Shown piece by piece: positions 1-8,687 of a DNA stretch of 64,000 nt. Both the position numbers and the translations under genes were made by a program. The DNA is from Kyrpidia spormannii (GTDB lineage: Bacteria; Bacillota; Bacilli; Kyrpidiales; Kyrpidiaceae), in the NCBI RefSeq assembly GCF_002804065.1, contig NZ_CP024955.1, positions 186,001 through 250,000 of the forward strand, given 5' to 3'. The first letter of the stretch is position 1. The number at the start of each line of letters is the position of its first letter. A model generated the notes under the pieces. The model was not told the DNA's origin. It did no database searches and was given only the letters and a program-made list of their open reading frames with translations.

Positions 1-54
1 GGCTCAGGATACCCCCGGCTTGCGCGAGGGGGGCCGATGCGTGTACCCTAGCTA

Positions 55-78
55 CGAGGCACACTCGATCGTGCCTCG
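55..78. other. Inverted repeat upstream of the LCP gene
   Basis: An 8-bp perfect inverted repeat (CGAGGCAC and GTGCCTCG) with an 8-base loop lies about 110 bases before the first gene. No U-rich tract follows on either strand, so it is not a convincing intrinsic terminator. It could be the end of an upstream transcript or an operator. No function can be assigned. Confidence 0.35.
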
Positions 79-185
79 AAGAATGAGAAGATAGACTCGG
101 ACAAGCCTCGGTGGTTGAAAGGGTTGGGCAGAAAAGAGATCGTCGGGTAAGGCCGGCCGGGGACCACCGACGGAGAGAGACGGAG

Positions 186-1454
186 ATGGCGGAGGGGAAC
201 ATGAAGAAAAGCAGAATGTTTTGGCTGTCCCTGGCGGTGGTTCTCGCCCTCGGCGGCACTTTTGGGCTGGGGTATTGGCAAGGGGCGCGCAGTGCCCGGG
301 GGGATCTCCAGGCGCAAAGCCCCGGAGGAGGATCGACCCCCGTGGAGGCGGCCGCGGCGCCCATGCATGTACTGCTCATCGGATACGACGCCCGGCCGGG
401 GCAGAATTACGGGAACACGGATACGTTGATTGTGGCCAGTTTTGACCCCCAGTCCAAGCGCCTGGCGATGCTTTCGGTACCCCGGGACACTCGGGTGGCG
501 ATCCCCGGGCACGGGTATGACAAAATCAACGCTGCCATGAATCTGGGTGGTGTGAAATTGACGGAGCAGATGGTGAGTTCTCTGGTCGGCGTTTCTCTCG
601 ACCATTATGTGCGGGTGAATTTTGAACAGTTCAAAGGCGTGATCGATGCCCTGGGCGGGGTAACCGTGAATGTCGACAAGAATATGTATTATGTCACCGG
701 GGACGCCCAGGACGGGGTGATCAACCTGCACAAAGGGGTCCAACATTTAAACGGGGATCAAGCCCTGCAGTTCGTTCGCTATCGCCAGGATCCCTTGGGG
801 GACATCACCCGGACCCAGAGGCAGCAAGAACTCCTCAAAGCCCTGGCCGATCAAGCTCTGCAACCGTCCACCATCGTCAAGCTTCCGGTGTTGATCCCCC
901 GGGTGATGCAGGCGGTGGACACCGATTTCTCGCTGTTGGATGTGCTCAGGCTGACCCGGATGGCCGGTGGCATGAGCGGGCAGCAGGTGATCAGTGAAAC
1001 GCTTCCGGGTCAGTTTTTGAACCTGAATGGCGTGAGTTATTGGCAGGTCGACCCTGGGCAGGCCAAGCAGGTGATGGCTGAACTCGATGAAGGAAAGCGG
1101 GTGAGCCAGGTCGTGGAAAGCCCCGGAGCAGGAAGCGGCTCTTCCACAACCGGCGGTTCATCGGCTCCAGGCGGTGGAACCGGCGGTTCGCCGGGAACGG
1201 ATGGCTCTTCGGGAGCTTCGGGTTCCACCTCCGCCAGTGGGTCCAGTTCCGGGGGAAGTCAGACACCCACTGCGACGGTGCTGGGGCAAAATGTTCACGT
1301 CCGCAGCGGGCCGGGCACAAACTACCGAATCATCGGGTCGGTAGCCGGCGGGGAGACGGTGACCTTGATCCAGCAAAATGGCGACTGGTGGCTGGTGATG
1401 ACGCCGGATGGTATGAGGGGGTACATGTCGGCGGCATGGTTGCGGGTCGACTAG
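186..1454 (+). CDS. LytR-CpsA-Psr (LCP) family protein with C-terminal SH3 domain
   Basis: The protein of about 422 aa has one N-terminal membrane segment (about residues 10-28) and then an LCP core. The core shows the typical opening around VLLIGYDARPG, the NTDTLI and SVPRDTRV blocks, and an RYRQDP-type arginine region. LCP enzymes attach anionic glycopolymers such as teichoic acid to peptidoglycan on the outer face of the membrane. After a Ser/Gly/Thr-rich linker, the last 60 residues form a bacterial SH3 (SH3b) domain with a VRSGPGTNYRIIG motif, which probably binds cell wall. This tail is not part of a minimal LCP protein. ATG 186 has GGAGAG 8 bases upstream. ATG 201 is an alternative, but its GGAGGGG is only 3 bases away. 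The family call is secure; the exact substrate is unknown. Confidence 0.9.
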   Translation: MAEGNMKKSRMFWLSLAVVLALGGTFGLGYWQGARSARGDLQAQSPGGGSTPVEAAAAPMHVLLIGYDARPGQNYGNTDTLIVASFDPQSKRLAMLSVPRDTRVAIPGHGYDKINAAMNLGGVKLTEQMVSSLVGVSLDHYVRVNFEQFKGVIDALGGVTVNVDKNMYYVTGDAQDGVINLHKGVQHLNGDQALQFVRYRQDPLGDITRTQRQQELLKALADQALQPSTIVKLPVLIPRVMQAVDTDFSLLDVLRLTRMAGGMSGQQVISETLPGQFLNLNGVSYWQVDPGQAKQVMAELDEGKRVSQVVESPGAGSGSSTTGGSSAPGGGTGGSPGTDGSSGASGSTSASGSSSGGSQTPTATVLGQNVHVRSGPGTNYRIIGSVAGGETVTLIQQNGDWWLVMTPDGMRGYMSAAWLRVD

Positions 1455-1587
1455 CCTGGAATCTGTGATACCCGTCACAGGTCGCGGGCGGAGCGGGTGG
1501 TACGCTCGGAGCGAGAAGTGCGTTCCGCCCGGCGTCCGGGGATGGTCGCCGGGCGGACGCCAGGTCCGTCGCGGGGGGCGAAAATGG

Positions 1588-2322
1588 ATGAAATGGGTCA
1601 TTCCTCGGGAACACGGGGCGTGGATGATGTGGATCGGACCCCTGGTGATCGGGATCGCCGCGACGCCGTGGAACCCGCTCCAGATCCTGCTCGCCGGAGC
1701 CAGTTTGTTCGCGTTTATGACGGCGGAGCCATTCCTCCAGGGGTTACGCCAGCCTGGGCGCCGGGGCTACTGGTGGCGATGGGCTGCGGGGTATGGAGTG
1801 GTGGCCGCCGCCTTCGGCGTCCCGCTTTTGGTGGCGGAACCGCGCCTGGGGTTCGTGGTCCTTGGGGCCGGGGTGTCCCTAGCGGCGAACAGTGCCTTTG
1901 CCCTGCTTCGGCAAGATCGGCACTTGTTGAACGATTTTCTCGCCATGGCCGGGCTGGCGCTGACGGGAATCGCCGCTTACCTGGTGGGGCGGGGGAGTGT
2001 GGATGTCCGGGCGTGGACCTTTTGGGCTTTGTGCGTGGTGTATTTTTTCGGGACGGCTCTGTATGTGAAATCTTTGATTCGGGAGCGGCGCAATCGGAGG
2101 CTCAAGTGGGCGGCCAACGCGTATAGCACGCTGTTGGTTTTTGCGGCGCTGGCCTTGGGGTGGACGGCGGCGGTGGCCTGTCTCCCGGCGGCGGTTCGCG
2201 GTTGGGCGATTGCCCAGGATCGACCGCCCAAGGTGAAGACGATCGGTATTTTGGAAATTGGCTTATCGGTGTGGTTCGTGATGTGGATGAGCGTGTGGCT
2301 GCGGAATTTTGGAGGTGTGTGA
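1588..2322 (+). CDS. YwiC-like integral membrane protein
   Basis: The protein is about 244 aa and mostly hydrophobic, with roughly seven predicted membrane segments. It opens with the family signature MKWVIPREHGAWMMW, which decides the start: ATG 1588 with GGGGGG 9 bases upstream. The reading frame extends upstream, but that part is not family-like. The YwiC-like family has no well-defined biochemical function; in Bacillus subtilis the gene lies near the anaerobic respiration genes. It follows the LCP gene in the same direction after about 130 bases and may be cotranscribed. The functional call is only to family level. Confidence 0.8.
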   Translation: MKWVIPREHGAWMMWIGPLVIGIAATPWNPLQILLAGASLFAFMTAEPFLQGLRQPGRRGYWWRWAAGYGVVAAAFGVPLLVAEPRLGFVVLGAGVSLAANSAFALLRQDRHLLNDFLAMAGLALTGIAAYLVGRGSVDVRAWTFWALCVVYFFGTALYVKSLIRERRNRRLKWAANAYSTLLVFAALALGWTAAVACLPAAVRGWAIAQDRPPKVKTIGILEIGLSVWFVMWMSVWLRNFGGV

Positions 2323-2461
2323 TGCCTTCGCCCCCCAAAACGTCGTCCGGCGGTTGAATTTTTTCCAAAAACAATGTATGGTAAATGAGACGAATGAGGT
2401 CAAGGAAGCGAAGCTGGAAGAATATCAACCGTCCGGTCGGTAGGGAAAGGGGTGGCGGGGA

Positions 2462-3463
2462 GTGAATGCGGCCATTCGTCCGATTTCGTTGACCACACCG
2501 TTTCCGGTGGGAGCGGTGAATGCGTTTTTGTTGCGGGAGGACCCAGTCACGTTGGTGGATGTGGGGCCGAAGCTCCCCGATGTGTGGGAAGGTCTGGCAG
2601 ATGGCCTTCGCAAGGCGGGGTGTGAGTGGCGGGACATCGAGTTCGTGGTCGTCACGCATCCCCACGTGGATCATCACGGCTTGTTACCCCGGGTACTCGA
2701 AGCGTCCGGGGCAACGGCCTTGGTTCACCCAGATGCCGAGAGGCGCGTGCTAACCCCGCGTTTGGCTGCGGAAAGTGACGCGATGTATTTTGAGCCGTTT
2801 CTCACAGCCAGCGGGGTGCCCGAGGAGATTCGGGCGCTCATTGCCGAACATCAGCGATTGTTGCAGGAGTACGTGGATGGGGTGGATGAAGTCAAGACGG
2901 TAGAGATCGGGGCTCGGCTGGAGCTAGGCGGCCGGGAATGGAGGGTGTTGGATACTCCGGGCCATTCGTCCGGACATTTGTCGTTGTTCGATGAAGAGGA
3001 AGGGGACCTGATCGCCGGGGACCACTTGTTGCCGCACATTTCGTCCAACGCCTTGCTGGAGGCCCCGCGTCATCCCGGAGGCGAGCGGGCCAGAAGCCTG
3101 ATCGTATACATGGAAGCGCTGAAGATGGTGGCCGCCCTGCCGGTGAAAACGGTCTACCCCGGCCATGGTGAGGTGTTCACCGGGGCGGCGGAACTGGTGG
3201 AGCGGCGGCTTCGGGGATATGAACGGCGGTGCAGCCAGTTGCTCGGCTGGTTGGGGGAGCGGCCGCACACGGTGTTTGAGCTGGTCAGGCGCATGTTCCC
3301 CCGGTTGAGTCGGGGAAACTGGTTTCTGGCCGTGTCGGAGATCGTGGGTCATTTGGATGTCCTGCAAGCTCAGGGGCAGGTGGGGATCGAGGAACGGCGC
3401 GGACTCTGGTATTATCGGGTGGGACCGGGGCGGGAGGTGCGATCTGCAGCTCAAAGCGGCTGA
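2462..3463 (+). CDS. Metallo-beta-lactamase fold hydrolase
   Basis: The protein of 333 aa carries the metallo-hydrolase metal motif THPHVDHHG (HxHxDH) near residues 64-72, a later GHSSGHLSL histidine, an AGDHLLPH aspartate and YPGHGE. Together these make a complete dinuclear metal site. The C-terminal third, after the MBL fold, resembles the winged-helix-like tail of lactonase or glyoxalase-II-like proteins (LACTB2 type). The start is GTG 2462, preceded by AAAGGGG. The 139 bases before it hold no recognisable gene. The substrate is not predictable; hydrolysis of a thioester or lactone is the usual activity. Confidence 0.85.
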   Translation: MNAAIRPISLTTPFPVGAVNAFLLREDPVTLVDVGPKLPDVWEGLADGLRKAGCEWRDIEFVVVTHPHVDHHGLLPRVLEASGATALVHPDAERRVLTPRLAAESDAMYFEPFLTASGVPEEIRALIAEHQRLLQEYVDGVDEVKTVEIGARLELGGREWRVLDTPGHSSGHLSLFDEEEGDLIAGDHLLPHISSNALLEAPRHPGGERARSLIVYMEALKMVAALPVKTVYPGHGEVFTGAAELVERRLRGYERRCSQLLGWLGERPHTVFELVRRMFPRLSRGNWFLAVSEIVGHLDVLQAQGQVGIEERRGLWYYRVGPGREVRSAAQSG

Positions 3464-3671
3464 AACGAGCCGCAGCGACTTGCGGGAAAGGCGGGAATCC
3501 GTGGCAGGGACGGTTCTGGGCGCCGACAAGGCGGCCGGGGTCGTCCCTTTGCGTTTTTATCCAGAACCGACTACGATGAGGGCGGATCCCGGTTGCTCCG
3601 CTCCGGGGAGGGCCGAGATCAAAGGTGCGGGAGAAAAATATGCAAAATGCGGTGGCGGGGGGTGGCGCGGG

Positions 3672-4064
3672 TTGATCGTGGCTGTAGGTGTGGATGTGGT
3701 GGAGATAAGCCGCATCCGGGAGAGTCTGAGGAGGCGGGGGAACCGCCTGGCCGAACGAATCCTGGGGGCGGCGGAGAAAAAGGAGTATGCGGGACGGCGG
3801 GACCCGGTCGCGTTCTTGGCGGGGCGCTTTGCCGCGAAGGAGGCGGTGGCAAAGGCGCTCGGAACGGGGATCGGGAAGGTGGGCTTTCAAGAGATTGAGA
3901 TTGCGGGGGGGCGGGGGGCCCCCGAAGTGCAACTGTCCGGGAAGGCGGCGGAGGTGGCGGGGGAGCGTGGGATTGTCAAATGGCACCTGTCCCTTTCTCA
4001 CGGCAGGGAAACGGCGGTGGCGTTTGTTGTGGCAGAAGGTGTGGGACATCGGGAAGTCAACTGA
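3672..4064 (+). CDS. acpS: Holo-[acyl-carrier-protein] synthase
   Basis: AcpS transfers 4'-phosphopantetheine from coenzyme A to a serine of acyl carrier protein in the cytoplasm. The 130-aa product fits the family (about 120-130 aa). It has the N-terminal VGVDVVEISRI block with the Mg-binding aspartate, the RFAAKEAVAKALGTG block with the second metal-binding glutamate, and the LSLSHGRE block near the C-terminus. The start is TTG 3672 with a G-run 9 bases upstream; GTG 3678 is a possible alternative. The stop overlaps a potential TGATG restart, suggesting coupling to the next gene. In Bacillus the same neighbour order (acpS, NAD(P)HX enzyme, ydcC) occurs. Confidence 0.92.
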   Translation: MIVAVGVDVVEISRIRESLRRRGNRLAERILGAAEKKEYAGRRDPVAFLAGRFAAKEAVAKALGTGIGKVGFQEIEIAGGRGAPEVQLSGKAAEVAGERGIVKWHLSLSHGRETAVAFVVAEGVGHREVN

Positions 4065-4195
4065 TGGAAGCGGTGGGGATGGCAGCAGAGGAGATAGATG
4101 GCCGCGGTTGTCCCGTATGGAGGAGAGGGGCCCCGGCATCCTTGTACATAAGTGCGGACCGGGACGAATATACCTGTGATGCGGAGGGAAACGCC

Positions 4196-5707
4196 GTGTA
4201 TCTGGTCTCGAATGCGGAGATGCGCAGGTTGGACCGCTATACCATCGAGGAGGTGGGGATTCCCGCCATCGTGCTGATGGAGAATGCCGCGGCGGGTGTC
4301 GCGGAGTGGGCTGCGGAATTGACGCCTGCGGGCGGGCGCATTGTGGTGGCGGCGGGCAAAGGAAACAACGGCGGTGACGGACTGGCGGCCGCCCGGCGAT
4401 TGTCTTCCCGGGGATTTTCTGTCGACGTGTGGCTGGGCATAGCGCCGGATCGTTTGACGGGGGAGGCGGCAACCCAGTGGCGGGCGCTGCAACACTGGCC
4501 GGTGCGCATCCATGTGGACGATGGGAGTTCCGATTGGCGCGAACTGTGGGAGGGGGCCGATCTGATCGTGGACGCCCTCCTCGGCACGGGCCTGTCGCGT
4601 CCGGTGGATGCCCGTTTGGGCAGGGTGATCGACGCGATCAATGCTTCAAACCGCCCGGTGCTTGCCGTGGACCTGCCCAGTGGTCTGGACGGGGACACGG
4701 GTCGAATCATGGGGACGGCCATCCGGGCCAGGTGGACGCTCTGTCTCGGTTGGGCAAAACGGGGGTTGGTGATGGGAGATGGCCCCCGGTGTGCCGGGAC
4801 CTGGAGAGTATGGGATATTGGCCTCGCCCCGAAGGGTCCGGAGCGGGTGGGGGCGAGCCGGGTCCGGATGATTCGAAAGGAAGAGGTTCGGGCCTGGGTG
4901 CCAGAGCGTCCGTATGACGCGAATAAAGGTCACTATGGTCATCTTTTGGTGATGGCCGGACATGCGCGCATGTGGGGGGCCGCCCTGATGAGCGCCGTAT
5001 CCGCTTATCGGGCGGGAGCGGGTCTGGTCACCATCGCAGTTCGCGGGGATGCAGTCCCGCCGTGGCTCGGGATTCATCCGGAATTGATGACCGCTTTTTG
5101 GAATCTCCCCGAAGAGGCGCCGGCCTTAGTGGAAGGCAAGCAAGCTTTGGTGGTCGGACCGGGTTTGGTGAGATTTGACGGGGATGTGAGCTGGCTGAAG
5201 GCGCTTCTGGGCAAGGTCCGGTACGCCGTGGTGGACGCCGGGGCGTTGGAAATATGGAAGGAAGCGATCGAAAGTAGTTGGCGTCCTTCCGCCCAGGTGG
5301 TGGTGACCCCACATCCCAAGGAGATGGCGAGGCTCACGGGATTGGATACCGCAGAAGTGCAGGCGGACCGGATCGAAGTTGCTCGCCGGGTGGCGCGAAG
5401 CTGCGGGTGTACGGTGGTGCTCAAGGGCGCTTATACGGTAGTCGCAGGGGAAGACGAAGGGGTGTGGGTGAACCCCACGGGGAATCCCGGCATGGCCACG
5501 GGCGGGACCGGGGATGTGTTGGCCGGGGTGATCGGGTCACTTCTCGCTCAAGGCTTGCCGCCGGGCCAGGCCGCGGCGGCCGGGGTATATCTTCACGGGT
5601 TGGCCGGCGACCTCGCGGCCCAGGCCGAAGGGCTGGCGTCCATGGTGGCTACCGACGTGATCGCCCAGTTGGGGCCGGCGATTCGACAGGTTGTCGAAAG
5701 AGGGTGA
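4196..5707 (+). CDS. nnrD: Bifunctional NAD(P)HX epimerase / ADP-dependent NAD(P)HX dehydratase
   Basis: This enzyme repairs hydrated NADH/NADPH (NADHX, NADPHX), which forms by heat or side reactions. The N-terminal half (residues about 1-215) is the YjeF_N epimerase, with AAGKGNNGGDGLAAARRL. The C-terminal half (about 235-500) is the dehydratase, with KGHYGHLLVMAG, VVTPHPKEMARL and the GTGDVLAGVIGSLLAQG nucleotide-binding motif. The length of 503 aa is normal for the fused form. GTG 4196 is chosen because GGAGGG sits 7 bases upstream and the product then begins MYLVSNAEMRRLD, as in homologues. An in-frame ATG at 4064 overlaps the acpS stop and would add 44 unfamiliar residues. Confidence 0.93.
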   Translation: MYLVSNAEMRRLDRYTIEEVGIPAIVLMENAAAGVAEWAAELTPAGGRIVVAAGKGNNGGDGLAAARRLSSRGFSVDVWLGIAPDRLTGEAATQWRALQHWPVRIHVDDGSSDWRELWEGADLIVDALLGTGLSRPVDARLGRVIDAINASNRPVLAVDLPSGLDGDTGRIMGTAIRARWTLCLGWAKRGLVMGDGPRCAGTWRVWDIGLAPKGPERVGASRVRMIRKEEVRAWVPERPYDANKGHYGHLLVMAGHARMWGAALMSAVSAYRAGAGLVTIAVRGDAVPPWLGIHPELMTAFWNLPEEAPALVEGKQALVVGPGLVRFDGDVSWLKALLGKVRYAVVDAGALEIWKEAIESSWRPSAQVVVTPHPKEMARLTGLDTAEVQADRIEVARRVARSCGCTVVLKGAYTVVAGEDEGVWVNPTGNPGMATGGTGDVLAGVIGSLLAQGLPPGQAAAAGVYLHGLAGDLAAQAEGLASMVATDVIAQLGPAIRQVVERG

Positions 5708-5787
5708 AGCATCTGGCAGACACACCCCCCTCTTCGACATATTTCCCGGGAAATCGACCATGGGTGTGAAGGAGGGGGGTGGTGGCC

Positions 5788-6780
5788 ATGCGCAGGATTC
5801 GAGCAGCCCTTTGGACGGCGATGTGCGTCTTGTTATTGACAGCGGTGGCAGGGTGTGGGCGGACGGAAGGCAGTGTGCTGAACGATCTCAGGAATTTGCG
5901 CGACAGTCTCAAACATTACCGAAGTGTGGCCGTGATGAACGTCAAGACCCAGGGTCTGGAGCAAGTCTATCATATTGAAACTTGGTATCAAGAGCCGAAT
6001 TATTATCGGATTCAGCTAGCCGATTCCCGGGGGCAGGTCCAGCAGGTGGTGATCCGGAATGATCAAGGGATTTACATTGTGAGTCCGCCCCTGAAAAAAA
6101 GTTTTCGGTTTAACGGCGATTGGGCGGACAACCAAGGTCACCTGTACCTATTCGGGTCGGTGATCGACCGTATCCTGCAGTCACCGAACCGCACGTACAC
6201 CCGGGAAAAGGGGACGGTGACCTTCGATCTCACGATGAAACCGGATAATCCTCTGATCGGGAAACAGCGGGTGATTTTGGATGATCGGACGCTCTATCCG
6301 AAACAGATTGCGTTTTTCGACCGGCAGAACCATGAATTGGTCACGGTGCAATTCCAACAGTTCGATCCTGGGGCTACCTTCAAAGCGTCCGATTTTGATC
6401 CCCAACAGGCATTGGCACTCGGCCCGAAAGATGAACCCACATGGGCTTCCGAACCTTTCGGCGTGATTGAGCCGACCTGGCTCCCTCAGGGGTGGAGCAG
6501 AACGGACGTCCAGGACAGCGGCGGCACCGTTATCCTTCGCTATCGGGGAGGGGCCGAGGGGTTGACCCTTACGGAGGCGCACCCCGTCCGAACAGAAACG
6601 GCGCTGCCCGGGCGGGCAGAATTGTGGGACCTGTTTGGCGTTCCCGCCGTGGTGACCGAGGGGAATGTCCGCACCATGTACTGGACCCGGGACGGGGTAC
6701 AATTCGCCATGACGGGCGCCCTATCTCCGGAATATATGGCAAGAATCGCCATATCCACCTTCGATGCGTCGGGTAAATAA
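5788..6780 (+). CDS. LolA-like outer-membrane-lipoprotein-carrier-fold lipoprotein (YdcC-like)
   Basis: The N-terminus is a lipoprotein signal ending in the lipobox LTAVAGC (Cys about residue 23), so the protein should be anchored to the outer face of the membrane. The body contains the LolA/DUF4367-like beta fold: a VAVMNVKTQG strand, YHIETWYQEPNYYRIQL, and a C-terminal half rich in FGVIEPTWLPQGW-type segments. It sits in the same place as Bacillus subtilis ydcC, between acpS and ndoAI. ATG 5788 follows GGAGGGGG by 9 bases. YdcC-type proteins are sporulation-linked in Bacillus; the molecular role is not established. It ends 10 bases from the convergent CDF gene. Confidence 0.82.
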   Translation: MRRIRAALWTAMCVLLLTAVAGCGRTEGSVLNDLRNLRDSLKHYRSVAVMNVKTQGLEQVYHIETWYQEPNYYRIQLADSRGQVQQVVIRNDQGIYIVSPPLKKSFRFNGDWADNQGHLYLFGSVIDRILQSPNRTYTREKGTVTFDLTMKPDNPLIGKQRVILDDRTLYPKQIAFFDRQNHELVTVQFQQFDPGATFKASDFDPQQALALGPKDEPTWASEPFGVIEPTWLPQGWSRTDVQDSGGTVILRYRGGAEGLTLTEAHPVRTETALPGRAELWDLFGVPAVVTEGNVRTMYWTRDGVQFAMTGALSPEYMARIAISTFDASGK

Positions 6781-6790
6781 CCCGACTCCT

Positions 6791-7882
6791 TTAATGGGAT
6801 CGGCCTACGGGATCGTGATTGGTCGAAGCGGAGTGTGGCGAGTCCGGTCTGTCTCCGACTTTCCCCGGGGGGCGGGAAGCGGCGGTGTCGGTAGAACTGG
6901 CGGTGTCCGTTCGCTCCTCCGGCTGCTGTTCGGGATGGTTCGGATGAGGGCCCGAAGGGGATTGCGGGTCCTCGTAATACGGGTTGAGGTGCACGAGAAC
7001 TTCCCGAACCTCGGGATGGCTGTTCATGATGGACGCTTTGACCTGCCGGATGATGTCGTGGCCCTCTTGGATAGTTTTATCTGCGGACACCGCCGCCCGA
7101 ACGTCCACCAAAACGTAGGGGCCGTGGTTTCGCGCCCGCAGGCGGTCCACCCGGCGAATTCCCGGCACAGAGGCCACGAGGGAGCGAAACTCCGCCAGCA
7201 GGTCGGGCTCCACGTTGCGCTCCATCAACGAATGAAGGGATTCAAGGCCCATGCGATACGCCATGTGGACGATCATCAAGCCGACGGCCAACCCGGCGAT
7301 GGGGTCGGCGTAGATCAAAATGGGGGCGTTCAAGCGGTGTCCGGTGACGGCGGCGGCGATTCCGATGATGGCGGCCCAGGAACCCCAGATGTCCGAACGG
7401 TGATCCGCCGCCAAGGCCACGAGAGCTGGGCTGAGCAGCCGCCGCCCAAGGGCCGCCGTATAGCGATACAGGATTTCTTTGAGGATCAGCGAGCCCGCCG
7501 CTACCCACAGGGCGGCCATTTCCGGGGCTACGGCCGGGGCCAACAGGGCCTGCCCGGAGGAATACAAAATGTTCAAGGCGGCCAGAAAAAGCACGATGGC
7601 GACGACGGCGGAGGCGACGACCTCCGCCTTCCCGTGACCGTAAGGATGGTCGGCATCGGCCGGGCGATTCGACACGGCCAAGGCACCCAAAGCTGCGACG
7701 GAAGCGACGGTATCCGCGGCGGAGTGAATGCCGTCGGCAAACAGGGCCTCACTGCCGGCCAGAATACCTACGATGGCTTTTGCGATCGTTAAAAGGATGT
7801 TGGCCAAGGTGCTGACCCAACCGGCGATTCGGCCGATACGGTCGCGATATTCTGGGGTCAACGGAGTCTGCGGCCGGGTCAT
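6791..7882 (-). CDS. Cation diffusion facilitator (CDF) family metal efflux transporter
   Basis: The protein is 363 aa with six predicted membrane segments. It has the CDF metal-site signatures SEALFADGIHSAAD in TM2 and SPALVALAADHRSDIWGS in TM5, with the HxxxD pattern in both, and a cytoplasmic C-terminal ferredoxin-like domain (EVREVLVHLNPYYED). The last 45 residues are Pro/Ser/Asp/His-rich and probably disordered. CDF proteins exchange protons for Zn, Co, Ni, Mn or Fe; the metal cannot be fixed from sequence here. The ribosome site is weak. An intrinsic-terminator hairpin lies in the leader at 7945-7974 and may control expression. Confidence 0.9.
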   Translation of the reverse strand: MTRPQTPLTPEYRDRIGRIAGWVSTLANILLTIAKAIVGILAGSEALFADGIHSAADTVASVAALGALAVSNRPADADHPYGHGKAEVVASAVVAIVLFLAALNILYSSGQALLAPAVAPEMAALWVAAGSLILKEILYRYTAALGRRLLSPALVALAADHRSDIWGSWAAIIGIAAAVTGHRLNAPILIYADPIAGLAVGLMIVHMAYRMGLESLHSLMERNVEPDLLAEFRSLVASVPGIRRVDRLRARNHGPYVLVDVRAAVSADKTIQEGHDIIRQVKASIMNSHPEVREVLVHLNPYYEDPQSPSGPHPNHPEQQPEERTDTASSTDTAASRPPGKVGDRPDSPHSASTNHDPVGRSH

Positions 7883-7944
7883 GGTGTTTCACCCACGGCA
7901 AAGAGTTGTGGACGGTGGCGAAAGATTTTCCTGAAGGAAATCAC

Positions 7945-7974
7945 AAGAAAAAGACCTTCGGCGAACCGAAGGTC
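7945..7974 (-). terminator. Intrinsic-terminator hairpin in the CDF leader (candidate attenuator)
   Basis: Reading on the minus strand, a perfect 9-bp stem (GACCTTCGG with CCGAAGGTC, 4-base loop) is followed by TTTTTCTT. No gene ends just upstream on that strand, and the CDF start is only about 63 bases further on. The hairpin therefore sits inside the likely 5' leader. A copy of the stem sequence (AGACCTT on the minus strand, 8057-8063) about 85 bases upstream could compete for the 3' arm as an antiterminator. No known riboswitch consensus was recognised. Confidence 0.6.
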
Positions 7975-8341
7975 CTGGCTGTGCCCGGGGGGTGACCATC
8001 GAGCAGCGATCGCGATGGGTTGAAACGATCCCATTGTTCGGCGACTGATCATCGGCAAGGTCTCCTTCTCGGTGAGGTGGCGCGCGCAAGGCATTCAGAC
8101 TCGTTCAAATCCGGCGAGATGATCGACGTATCGGTTTTATGGTAAGGGGGATCGGCCTTGGCGTCAACCTGTAGCGCTGGGACTGCCGGTGAAAGGGGCG
8201 GCCCATCTTCGACCATCGTTGACTTTCAACGAGACGTGGGGAGGATTTTGCCGCTCTGCGTCGAATTGAGTAGACAGATCGACAACGCTCGCGCTAGGTC
8301 TTTCTTCAGTTTCCACGGGCTGGTATACCCTTTTGTGCATT
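7975..8341. other. Gene-free stretch between CDF and ndoAI
   Basis: This stretch, with 7883-7944, separates the divergent CDF and ndoAI genes. It holds the presumed CDF leader on the minus strand and leads into the ndoAI promoter on the plus strand. The short open frames in it lack ribosome sites and family resemblance. In Bacillus subtilis the alanine racemase gene alr precedes ndoAI; no alr remnant is visible here. Confidence 0.5.
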
Positions 8342-8370
8342 TTGACATACTTGGGGTAGACCGCTATAAT
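8342..8370 (+). promoter_or_regulatory. Consensus sigma-A promoter for ndoAI-ndoA
   Basis: TTGACA (8342-8347) and TATAAT (8365-8370) both match consensus exactly, with the optimal 17-base spacer. Transcription would start near 8377. That leaves a short leader containing the GGAGGTG site used by the TTG start at 8412 and rules out ATG 8385 as a normal start. Confidence 0.88.
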
Positions 8371-8411
8371 ACTCCTCGTGACGGATGGCGAGTGTCCCGG
8401 AGGTGCTTGGG

Positions 8412-8684
8412 TTGTCCGAGACAAAGCGGATTATGATTAGTGTTCCGAGTCACCTGCTCCAGGAAGTCGACGGAATTGCAGAAAGAGAGAATTCCAATCG
8501 AAGCGAGGTCATTCGCCAAGCGATGAGACTGTATTTGGAAGAGCGTAAAAAGGAACGCATTCGCGAGTTGATGCAGCGGGGTTATGTGGAGATGGCGAAG
8601 ATTAACCTTTATATTGCGTCGGAGGCGTTTTACGCCGAAGAGGAGGCGGGTTCGACCCTAGATCGACTAGTAAGCGGGGTGTGA
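8412..8684 (+). CDS. ndoAI: Antitoxin EndoAI (ribbon-helix-helix, MazE-type)
   Basis: The product of about 90 aa begins MSETKRIMISVPSHLL, a ribbon-helix-helix DNA-binding fold. It ends with the toxin-binding segment typical of Bacillus EndoAI (RELMQRGYVEMAKINL and LVSGV). It binds and inhibits EndoA and probably autorepresses the operon. TTG 8412 is chosen because GGAGGTG lies 6 bases upstream and the length matches the family. An in-frame ATG at 8385 would be about 8 bases from the predicted transcription start. The gene is 3 bases from the toxin gene. Confidence 0.92.
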   Translation: MSETKRIMISVPSHLLQEVDGIAERENSNRSEVIRQAMRLYLEERKKERIRELMQRGYVEMAKINLYIASEAFYAEEEAGSTLDRLVSGV

Positions 8685-8687
8685 CCC

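Noticed and set aside
6764..7792. Plus-strand open frame of 342 aa over the CDF gene
   Set aside because: It is the mirror of the minus-strand CDF gene, which has complete family motifs and six membrane segments; the plus frame is Arg/Gly/His-rich without any fold-like pattern.
8090..8130. tRNA-like T-loop GTTCAAATC
   Set aside because: The flanking bases do not form the 5-bp T stem and no acceptor, D or anticodon arms were found.
7883..8160. yybP-ykoY (manganese) riboswitch before the CDF gene
   Set aside because: A GAGACCTTGCC-like segment recalls the 3' conserved part, but the GGGGAGTAG-type 5' element is absent, so only an unclassified attenuator is proposed.
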